The notes under the pieces: generated by a model
Seen by the model: the letters and a program-made list of their open reading frames with translations, nothing else
The model's database searches: none
What the model was told of the DNA's origin: nothing
Shown here: piece after piece, positions 1 to 7,300 of the stretch
Layout: each line of letters starts with the position of its first letter
Position numbering within the stretch: the first letter of the stretch is position 1
Position numbers and translations under genes: made by a program
DNA from: an uncultured Pedobacter sp.
Lineage (GTDB): Bacteria > Bacteroidota > Bacteroidia > Sphingobacteriales > Sphingobacteriaceae
NCBI RefSeq assembly: GCF_946479715.1
Contig: NZ_CAMLHF010000101.1
Location: 1-18,694 of the forward strand
Reading direction: 5' to 3'
Length of the DNA stretch: 18,694 nucleotides

Positions 1-54
1 TCAATTAATATTATTGAAGCAGCTCAAAAAGTAATTAAAAGAGCAAAAAAATAA
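1..54 (+). CDS. C-terminal tail of an unidentified protein (partial)
   Basis: Frame 1 is open from the first base and ends at TAA 52-54. It encodes 17 residues ending in a basic, helical-looking tail (EAAQKVIKRAKK). The gene begins upstream of the window. The visible piece is too short to assign a family. It lies 27 bases before the sigma factor gene on the same strand, so it could be co-transcribed with it. Confidence 0.5.
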   Translation, partial: SINIIEAAQKVIKRAKK

Positions 55-81
55 TATCACCTATCCAACCAAAATAGAATA

Positions 82-642
82 ATGAAGCAGGTTGAAGATT
101 CAGAGATTTTAGAGAAGTTCTCAAACACAAAAACTCGCGATGAAGCCTTTAACCTGCTTTTAAATAAATATCAACAAAAAATTTACTGGCACATCCGACG
201 CCTGGTAATTGATCACGACGATGCAGATGATCTGGTACAGGATGTGTTTATTAAGGTTTGGAAAAATCTCGATTCTTTCCGCAGCGATTCGCAACTTTAT
301 ACCTGGATATATAGGATTGCTACCAATGAATCTATCACCTTTCTCAATAAAAAGAAACAAAGAAATAATACCCCTTTAGACGAGGTGTCTGATGAATTGG
401 CAGAGACCCTGGTAGCTTCATCTTATTTTAATGGAGATAAAGTACAGCTAAAACTACAGCAGGCATTATTAACTTTACCTGAAAAACAAAGACTTATATT
501 TAACATGAAATATTTTGATGAACTTAAATATGAGGAAATTTCGGAGATCACTGGCACCAGTGTAGGTGCTTTAAAAGCCTCTTTTCACATAGCGGTAAAA
601 AAAATTGAAGTTTTTATGCTAAATGAAGACATTACCTTTTAA
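82..642 (+). CDS. RNA polymerase ECF-type sigma-70 factor
   Basis: A 186-residue protein with the two-domain layout of extracytoplasmic-function sigma factors, which direct RNA polymerase to a small stress or envelope regulon. Region 2 spans about residues 22-92 and contains the DADDLVQDVFIKVWKNLDSF core-binding helix and the TWIYRIATN promoter-melting segment. A short acidic linker follows. Region 4 spans about 124-178 (LPEKQRLIFNMKYFDELKYE, then a helix-turn-helix around EISEITGTSVGALKASFHIA). There is no region 1 or 3, as expected for the ECF class. The next two forward genes encode a single-pass membrane protein and a secreted Spy-like protein, the usual setting for a sigma/anti-sigma pair. 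The ATG at 82 has no clear Shine-Dalgarno sequence, which is common in Bacteroidota. Family assignment is firm; the signal it answers is unknown. Confidence 0.95.
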   Translation: MKQVEDSEILEKFSNTKTRDEAFNLLLNKYQQKIYWHIRRLVIDHDDADDLVQDVFIKVWKNLDSFRSDSQLYTWIYRIATNESITFLNKKKQRNNTPLDEVSDELAETLVASSYFNGDKVQLKLQQALLTLPEKQRLIFNMKYFDELKYEEISEITGTSVGALKASFHIAVKKIEVFMLNEDITF

Positions 643-666
643 ACCTTTTGGCAATTAATGCATCAA

Positions 667-674
667 TACATTTG
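667..674 (+). promoter_or_regulatory. Bacteroidota -7 box (TACATTTG) just before the membrane protein gene
   Basis: TACATTTG matches TAnnTTTG exactly. A TTTG lies at 647-650 but is only 16 bases upstream, shorter than the usual 19-21. The box ends two bases before the ATG at 677, so a transcript from here would be leaderless, or translation would begin at the second Met codon at 707. It may be fortuitous, because this gene is probably also transcribed with the sigma factor gene. Confidence 0.35.
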
Positions 675-676
675 TA

Positions 677-1204
677 ATGAAACAAGATTTTGAAAACGAT
701 GAATGGATGAAGGGAGTTCGGGAAACCGGATTTACTACTCCTGCGCATTATTTTGATGAATTGAGCGAAAGTATCAATGCCAGAATTAGTGCTGAAAAAT
801 TAAAATCTGTTATTCAAAATGACGGGCATACTGTACCTGATCATTACTTTGAAAAATTGCAAGCCAATATTTTATCAAAAACAGTAGGTGAAACAAAACC
901 AATTGCAAAACCTAAAGTTATACGCTTATGGAATTCCAGTCTCGTTAAGTACGCTTCGGCAGCCTGCTTCTTATTAATAACTGGCGTAGGTCTATATTTC
1001 AACCAACAGCAAAGCCCTGCTCAACAAACAGTTTCTTCAGATTTGGCGACAGAGCAAATGCTATACGACATTGATGAGCAAGTAATTATAGATCACATTA
1101 GCAGTACCGATATTACACAGCCTAAGTCGACAGTAGCTGATACTGATTTAGAAAATTATATACTAACTAATTATTCGCAGAATGAGCTTGCAACAAGTTT
1201 ATAA
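677..1204 (+). CDS. Single-pass membrane protein, probable anti-sigma factor
   Basis: A 175-residue protein starting 34 bases after the sigma factor gene. One membrane segment is visible at about residues 91-108 (KYASAACFLLITGVGLYF), preceded by basic residues, so the first 90 residues should be cytoplasmic and the last 65 periplasmic. The cytoplasmic part repeats a short motif: PAHYFDEL at 22-29 and PDHYFEKL at 54-61, each followed by a helix. I saw no zinc-binding His-Cys motif; the only cysteine lies in the membrane segment. Position and topology suggest that it holds the ECF sigma factor at the membrane, but this is inference, since the sequence does not match an anti-sigma domain that I can name. 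The start could be Met-11 (707) instead of 677, because a promoter-like box abuts the first ATG. Confidence 0.7.
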   Translation: MKQDFENDEWMKGVRETGFTTPAHYFDELSESINARISAEKLKSVIQNDGHTVPDHYFEKLQANILSKTVGETKPIAKPKVIRLWNSSLVKYASAACFLLITGVGLYFNQQQSPAQQTVSSDLATEQMLYDIDEQVIIDHISSTDITQPKSTVADTDLENYILTNYSQNELATSL

Positions 1205-1217
1205 TTTATAAAAAGAA

Positions 1218-1664
1218 ATGAAAAATTTAACCATTATAGCATTCCTTTTCGCATTTCCATTTCTTGCAATGGCACAAAAGCCAGATGACAAAAAACGCGA
1301 AGAAATTGAATCTTATAAGATTACATATTTAACCCAAAAACTTGAGCTTTCGGCTGAAGAAGCTAAGATCTTCTGGCCAATCTACAATGATTACCAAAAA
1401 GAACAAGCCCAACTGCGTAAAGAACGTGGACAAAAGATGATCAGTTTCAGAAAAATGCCCGAAATTGATGAACTATCTGATAGTGAAGTACAAACACTTA
1501 TTGTTAATGATTTTAGCTTTAAACAAAGAGAATTAAACCTCGACAAGAAATATTACGCAAAACTAAAAGCGAGCTTACCCATTAAGGTTATAGGAAAATA
1601 TTACAGGGCACAGGAAACCTTTAAGCGTGAACTACTATCAAGATACCGTAATAAAAGGCCTTAA
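1218..1664 (+). CDS. Secreted Spy/CpxP-like periplasmic protein
   Basis: A 148-residue protein beginning with a typical signal peptide (MKNLTIIAFLFAFPFLAMAQ), with likely cleavage after AMA at residue 19. The mature part is highly charged and almost entirely helical. The segment ITYLTQKLELSAEEAKIFWP (about 35-54), followed by IYNDYQKEQAQLRKERGQ, resembles the LTxxQ-type helical hairpin of Spy, CpxP and CnrX-like periplasmic proteins. It lies 13 bases after the membrane protein gene and is probably in the same operon. In characterised systems such proteins bind metals or misfolded proteins and modulate an envelope stress regulator. By analogy it may be the sensor or the main output of this sigma system. 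The family resemblance is moderate and the role is inferred. No Cys or His-rich metal site is visible. Confidence 0.7.
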   Translation: MKNLTIIAFLFAFPFLAMAQKPDDKKREEIESYKITYLTQKLELSAEEAKIFWPIYNDYQKEQAQLRKERGQKMISFRKMPEIDELSDSEVQTLIVNDFSFKQRELNLDKKYYAKLKASLPIKVIGKYYRAQETFKRELLSRYRNKRP

Positions 1665-1688
1665 AAAGGTGTGAAGCGAAATAATTCT

Positions 1689-1696
1689 TACCTTTG
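1689..1696 (+). promoter_or_regulatory. Bacteroidota -7 box (TACCTTTG) for the aminotransferase gene
   Basis: TACCTTTG matches TAnnTTTG exactly and ends three bases before the ATG at 1700. No good TTTG element is seen about 20 bases upstream. If it is used, the mRNA would start at or next to the AUG and be leaderless. Confidence 0.4.
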
Positions 1697-1699
1697 TGC

Positions 1700-2893
1700 A
1701 TGCTTACACAACGTCAGTTATTTCTTCAACATAACGCTCAAACCACATTAGAACCTCTTCTTTTAGAATTTAATAAAGCCAGTGGAATGTATCTTTATGA
1801 TACTGAGGGTAAAAAATACCTCGACCTAATTGCCGGTATTGGCGTTAGCAATGTTGGTCATTGCCATCCTGCCGTTGTGGAAGCAGTAAAAAATCAGGCT
1901 GAAAGTTATATGCATATCATGGTATATGGCGAGTTTGTTCAAAGTCCACAAGTGAATTTTGCAAAGGCCCTTGCAGATGTTCTGCCTGCTAATTTAAATT
2001 GTACTTATTTTGTAAATTCCGGAGCAGAAGCCGTTGAAGGTGCAATGAAGCTTGCAAAACGCTATACACATCGTACAGAAATTATTTCCTGCAACAATTC
2101 CTATCATGGCAGTACTCAGGGTGCATTAAGCTTAATGGGCAACGAGGAGTTTAAGCAAGCTTATCGTCCGTTATTACCTCATATTAAATTTATTGAATAC
2201 AACTCCCTACCAGATCTTGATCTCATCACTACAAATACCGCAGCAGTATTTGTTGAAACCATACAGGGTGAAGCAGGAATTAGAGTTGCCGATAAAGCCT
2301 ATTTTAAAGCGCTTAGAGAGAAATGCACTGCTAGCGGCACATTATTAGTGCTTGACGAAATACAATGCGGTTTTGGACGAACTGGCAGGCTATTTGGTTT
2401 TGAGCATTTTGACATTGTGCCTGATATTCTTTTACTGGCCAAAGGTATTGGCGGTGGCATGCCTATCGGTGCATTTATTAGTTCAAAAGAGATCATGATA
2501 GCTCTGGCAACCAACCCGATACTTGGCCACATTACAACCTTCGGCGGTCATCCTGTTAGCTGCGCAGCTGGCCTGGCAACATTACAAACCATTCTTCACG
2601 AAAATATTGTTGACGGGGTAACTGAAAAAGGTGAGCTGTTTAAGAAATTACTGGTACATCCGGCAATAAAGGAAGTGCGTGGTAAGGGTTTAATGATTGC
2701 CATCGAGTTTGAAAACTTCGAAACAAACAAAAAGATCATTGATGCTTGCATTGCTGATGGCGTAATAAGCGACTGGTTTTTACATTGCAGCAACTCCATG
2801 CGTGTAGCCCCCCCATTAATTATTAGCAACGAGGAAATTGAATACGCCTGCTCTGTTATTTTAAAGAATACCGAACTGATAACAAATCCTTAG
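1700..2893 (+). CDS. Class III PLP-dependent aminotransferase (acetylornithine/ornithine/GABA-type family)
   Basis: A 397-residue protein of fold-type I, class III. Visible features are the cofactor phosphate-binding SGAEAVEGAMKLAK (107-120), SYHGST (134-139), the cofactor-binding LVLDEIQCGFGRTGR (216-230) with Asp219, and LLAKGIGGGMPIG (246-258) with Lys248 as the Schiff-base lysine. It is full length. I chose the ATG at 1700. A TTG six bases upstream is in frame but overlaps the -7 box, and MLTQRQLFLQH is a normal N-terminus for Bacteroidota members. The donor and acceptor cannot be read from sequence: ArgD-like acetylornithine aminotransferase is possible, but no arginine, lysine or GABA genes are adjacent. 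The TAG stop overlaps the stop of the opposing DUF58 gene. Confidence 0.88.
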   Translation: MLTQRQLFLQHNAQTTLEPLLLEFNKASGMYLYDTEGKKYLDLIAGIGVSNVGHCHPAVVEAVKNQAESYMHIMVYGEFVQSPQVNFAKALADVLPANLNCTYFVNSGAEAVEGAMKLAKRYTHRTEIISCNNSYHGSTQGALSLMGNEEFKQAYRPLLPHIKFIEYNSLPDLDLITTNTAAVFVETIQGEAGIRVADKAYFKALREKCTASGTLLVLDEIQCGFGRTGRLFGFEHFDIVPDILLLAKGIGGGMPIGAFISSKEIMIALATNPILGHITTFGGHPVSCAAGLATLQTILHENIVDGVTEKGELFKKLLVHPAIKEVRGKGLMIAIEFENFETNKKIIDACIADGVISDWFLHCSNSMRVAPPLIISNEEIEYACSVILKNTELITNP

Positions 2894-3810
2894 CTCATCT
2901 TTTGTCTTTTAATTAGGTAGGCTTGCAATATGGGATAGAACCCGGCAGAAATATCGGCATCAATCATATCGATCTTATATTGAGTACACTTAAGCTGAAT
3001 AGCTTGTCTGTAACTGCTCATTTTTAACAGATATGCTTCTTTTACTTTGGATGTATGTGCCTTAAGAGTAGCACCTGTTTCCATATCTACAAACTCATAG
3101 GGTCTATTTTCAAAGCCGAAATCTACCTCCTTTGATTTATCAGTAACATTAAAAATAATTACTTCGTGCTTGTTAAACTTTAAATGTTGCAGGGCAGAAA
3201 ACAACGCTTCAGTCTCGTTCTCATCCTGCATGGTATTTAACATATCACTAAAAACTACCACCAATGAGCGTTTGTGAATCAGCTCTGCTATCTGATGTAA
3301 AGCCTGATCTACATTGGTTTTTACATCCATCTTTTGAGATTTCAATATCCCTTCCAGATGTGTAAATAAATATTTTTGATGTGTTGTAGTAGATTTTGCC
3401 GGAGTATTTAATAATAGATGATCTGTAAAAAGACTAAGACCAAAGGCATCGCGCTGCCGTTTTAATAAGTAAATTAAAGCTGCAGTTGCTTGTATCGAAA
3501 AATTGAGCTTATTGTATTCGTTTATCGGGAAATACATAGAAGATGATACATCTATGATAAACTGACAACGGAGGTTGGTCTCTTCTTCGTACCTTTTACT
3601 GAACAGTTTATCTGTTCGGGCAAACAGTTTCCAATCAATATTCTTAACACTATCACCTACATTGTAAAGCCTGTGTTCTGCAAATTCAACGGAAAAGCCA
3701 TGAAACGGGCTCTTATGAAGACCGGTAATAAAGCCTTCTACCACCTGTCGGGCAAGAAGTTCTAAATTACTGTTAAAGTGTAAGGCTTGTTCATCAAATG
3801 GCAACTGCAT
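2890..3810 (-). CDS. DUF58 domain protein (VWA-like)
   Basis: A 306-residue protein of the DUF58 family. The family signature is clear at about residues 46-77 (HRLYNVGDSVKNIDWKLFAR, then a KRYEEE segment). A von Willebrand A-like fold follows, with a MIDAS-type DVSSSM at 87-92 (Asp87, Ser89, Ser91). DUF58 proteins are usually encoded beside a MoxR-type AAA+ ATPase and BatA/BatB-like VWA membrane proteins, and are thought to act in envelope stress or metal/protein maturation. None of those partners lies next to it here, so they are either elsewhere or absent. No signal peptide or membrane segment is present, so it is probably cytoplasmic. The start at 3810 is the first residue of the conserved region's N-terminal extension. 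Molecular function is unknown for the family. Confidence 0.88.
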   Translation of the reverse strand: MQLPFDEQALHFNSNLELLARQVVEGFITGLHKSPFHGFSVEFAEHRLYNVGDSVKNIDWKLFARTDKLFSKRYEEETNLRCQFIIDVSSSMYFPINEYNKLNFSIQATAALIYLLKRQRDAFGLSLFTDHLLLNTPAKSTTTHQKYLFTHLEGILKSQKMDVKTNVDQALHQIAELIHKRSLVVVFSDMLNTMQDENETEALFSALQHLKFNKHEVIIFNVTDKSKEVDFGFENRPYEFVDMETGATLKAHTSKVKEAYLLKMSSYRQAIQLKCTQYKIDMIDADISAGFYPILQAYLIKRQKMS

Positions 3811-3821
3811 AGTGTAAATAT

Positions 3822-3856
3822 AAAAAAAGCGTTCATAAGTTATGAACGCTTTTTTT
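3822..3856 (-). terminator. Rho-independent terminator of trxA
   Basis: A perfect 11-base inverted repeat (AGCGTTCATAA at 3828-3838 and TTATGAACGCT at 3840-3850 with one central base) is flanked by seven A and about six T. Read on the minus strand it is followed by a run of seven T, 19 bases after the trxA stop. It also isolates the DUF58 gene from upstream transcription. Confidence 0.88.
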
Positions 3857-3874
3857 AAACTAGTATATGTTGAG

Positions 3875-4195
3875 TTACAATAACTGCTTATCTAATTTCT
3901 GTGCTAATACAGATTTTGGAACTGCACCAACTTGCTTATCTACAACCTGACCATCTTTAAAGTACAACAATGCAGGAATGTTGCGAATTCCGAACTGAGT
4001 TGAGATCTGAGGATTATTGTCTACATTCACTTTACCCACGATTGCTTTTCCTTCGTATTCTTTTGAGATCTCATCTACTGATGGTCCAACCATGCGACAT
4101 GGACCACACCATTCTGCCCAAAAATCAACCAAAACGGGTTTATCTGATTTTAATACAACTTCCTCGAAGTTTGCATCTGTAATTTCCAAAGCCAT
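3875..4195 (-). CDS. trxA: Thioredoxin
   Basis: A 106-residue classical thioredoxin, the cytoplasmic dithiol reductant for ribonucleotide reductase, peroxiredoxins and other targets. The active site WCGPC has the redox cysteines at 30 and 33, within the usual FWAEWCGPC context. The cis-proline is Pro74 ([11 protein letters not shown]). There is no signal peptide, so it is cytoplasmic, and the length is normal. It lies 149 bases downstream of dnaE on the same strand with its own -7 box, and ends in a strong terminator. The order dnaE-trxA recurs in Bacteroidota as far as I recall, but a functional link to replication is not shown. Confidence 0.97.
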   Translation of the reverse strand: MALEITDANFEEVVLKSDKPVLVDFWAEWCGPCRMVGPSVDEISKEYEGKAIVGKVNVDNNPQISTQFGIRNIPALLYFKDGQVVDKQVGAVPKSVLAQKLDKQLL

Positions 4196-4292
4196 AATTC
4201 TTATTTTTATTTTATTTTTTCTATTGAAATCAGCGGTTAAAAGCCTGTGGCATAAACTCTGTGAGTATAAACTTATTAGGCTATTGCTAATG

Positions 4293-4300
4293 CAAATATA
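4293..4300 (-). promoter_or_regulatory. -7 box (TATATTTG on the minus strand) for trxA
   Basis: The plus strand reads CAAATATA, giving an exact TAnnTTTG on the minus strand. It would start an mRNA about 90 bases before trxA. No convincing -33 TTTG is seen at the right distance. Confidence 0.35.
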
Positions 4301-4344
4301 TAATCAATTGTAGTGCCATCTACTTTACTAATGCCAAAATGACA

Positions 4345-7300
4345 TTAGTTCAACTTAGGGTGAACATCCAAACTCTGCAATTGTTCTAGAAATTGATTGC
4401 TAGGATTGATTTTAACCGACTTAGAAGGCATTTTAATGTTCACATTCTGTTCCCTATCATAAACCTCAAAAAGTAGCTGGCAATTTTGCTGATCAGTATT
4501 GGCCTTATTGTCTTCTAATATCGCATTAATTTGAGTCATAAAGTCATCGTCGATCCTTTCAAGTGGCACCTGAATGGTTACAGATTTGGCTAACTTGTCT
4601 CTTAATTCCGAAAGCAGGTTAATTGAAGTGATCTTAAACTCCCAATCGCCCTCTTTTCTAAACCGTTCTCCAACCCTTCCGCGAATCTGTAGAAAATAGC
4701 CGTCCGTAAGAAATTGCTTAAATTTAATGAAATCATCACCAAACAACGCAAGCTCACAACTGTCATCATAGTCTTCAAAAACCATGGTTCCGAAAGGCTT
4801 TCCAGTTTTGGTCATCCTTTGAGCGGCAACCACTACTAATCCTCCTACAACCAGTTCTCTGTTCTTTATTCCTTCAAACTCTGCTAGTACCTCTTCATTT
4901 GTGTCGCCTGTTCTTATCTTATTAACCACAGAAAGATGTTTAACCTTTTGCTGGCAAAATTCTTTTAATTCTAAACGGTAATTATCAAGCGGATGGCCAC
5001 TCAGGAATATCCCAATGGCATCCTTTTCAAATTTTAACCGATCAATTAAACTCCATTCCGGTGCAACCGGAAGCGATGGTTCTGAAATCATATCGGCAAC
5101 CGAACCTCCAAATAGAGACGATTGAGACGAAGATTCATTATTCGAAAAATCGTTGGCAAACTTGATAAGCTTCTCAATACCGTTCATTTTCTCATTTAAA
5201 CCCACAAAAAAGTATTGCGCTCGATGATAACCGAAGCCATCAAATGCACCGCTATAAACGAAACTCTCGTATGCTTTTTTATTTACGGTGCGGGTATTAG
5301 ATCTTTTGGCAAAATCATGAACGTCTTTGTACATACCATTCGTATTACGCTCTTCAATAATACTTTCTACCGCCTTATCACCAACTCCTTTAATACCAGA
5401 TAAACCAAAACGGATTTCACCCTGCAGGTTTACAGAAAACTTAATGTCTGACTCATTAACATCCGGGCCTAGTACTTGAACCCCCATTTGCTTACACTCT
5501 TCCATAAAAAAGGCAACCTGTTTAATGTCACTCATATTGTTTGACAACACGGCAGCCATATATTCGGCAGGATAATGAGCCTTTAAATACGCCGTTTGGT
5601 AAGCAATCCATGCATAACAGGTGGAGTGAGATTTGTTGAAGGCATAGGATGCAAAGGCCTCCCAGTCTTTCCAAATCTTTTCAAGGGTAGCAGGGTCATG
5701 TCCTTTCTCTGCAGCCTGGGCTACAAATTTGGGCTTCATCTTATCCAATACGTCCTTTTGCTTTTTACCCATGGCTTTACGCAAAACGTCAGCCTCACCT
5801 TTGGTAAAACCCGCAAGCTTTTGCGATAAAAGCATCACCTGCTCCTGATATACGGTGATACCGTAGGTTTCCTTTAAATATTCTTCGCAAGCATCAAGGT
5901 CATACTGAATCTCTTCTTCTCCGTTTTTCCGGCGTACAAAGCTTGGAATATACTCCAAAGGTCCCGGGCGATACAGCGCGTTCATAGCAATTAAGTCACC
6001 AAAAACTGTAGGCTTCAGCTCCTTCATGTATTTCTGCATCCCGTTACTCTCGTACTGGAAAATACCTATGGTTTCACCACGTTGGAAAAGCTCATATGTT
6101 TTTTCATCATCGATAGGGAAATTATCAGGATCAAGGTCTACTCCATGGCCAAGTTTTACAAGCTTTACAGTATCCTTAATAAGGGTCAGCGTTTTTAACC
6201 CCAAAAAGTCCATCTTTAACAAACCTGCACTTTCTACAACAGAGTTGTCGAACTGCGTTACATACAGATCAGAATCCTTAGCCGTAGAAACAGGAACGAA
6301 GTTCGTAATATCATCGGGCGTAATAATTACCCCACAAGCATGTATACCTGTGTTGCGTAAAGATCCTTCCAGAATCTGTGCCTGCAGGATGGTTTCGGCA
6401 CTTAAGTTTTTAGCCTCAGATAATACCTTTAATTCTAAAACCTTTTCGTATTCATCTGCTCTTAAAGCACCTTTTAAGGTCTTTTCATCAAGCGTAAATA
6501 TCTTGGCCAGCTTCATATTAGGTATGAGCTTGGCTATTTTATCAGCTTCAAAAAGTGGCAGATCCAGTACACGTGCAGTATCTCTGATAGAAGATTTTGC
6601 AGCCATGGTACCATAAGTAATGATCTGCGCAACCTGGTTTGAACCGTATTTTTTAATTACATAATCCATTACCCTGCCACGACCCTCATCGTCAAAGTCG
6701 ATATCAATATCGGGCATGGATACACGATCCGGGTTCAGGAAACGCTCAAAAAGGAGGTCGTATTTAATCGGATCTATATTGGTGATCCATAAGCAATATG
6801 CAACAACCGATCCCGCAGCAGAACCACGGCCCGGCCCAACAGAAACATCAAGGTTTCTGGCCTCAGCAATAAAATCCTGTACAATAAGGAAGTAGCCTGG
6901 ATAACCTGTTTTTTCGATAGTCTGCAGCTCGAAATCAAGTCGCTCAGTAATTTCGGGTGTAAGCTCGCCATAACGTTTTTTAGCGCCTACATAAGTAAGA
7001 TGGCGCAGGAATTTGTTTTCTCCACGTTTTCCTCCATCCTCTTCATCCTCGGCAACTAAAAACTCTTCGGGGATATCGAACTTAGGTAAAAGTACCTCAC
7101 GGGCAAGTTTATAGATCTCAATTTTATCTACAATTGATTGTATGTTTAAAATTGCTTCGGGAAGATCAGCAAAAAGTGCCTTCATCTCATCGGAAGATTT
7201 GAAATAGTATTCCTGATTAGGCAAACCATAACGAAAACCCCGGCCACGACCTATTTGTGTAGCTTGTTTTTCGCCATCTTTTACACAAAGTAAAATATCA

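Noticed and set aside
4196..4344. Possible riboswitch or small RNA in the gap between dnaE and trxA
   Set aside because: Only weak short pairings and a -7 box were seen; no extended stem or known motif.
6026..6616. Forward frame of 196 codons inside dnaE
   Set aside because: It is Ser-rich and antisense to the conserved polymerase core, with no recognisable domain or start signal. It is a shadow of the reverse gene.
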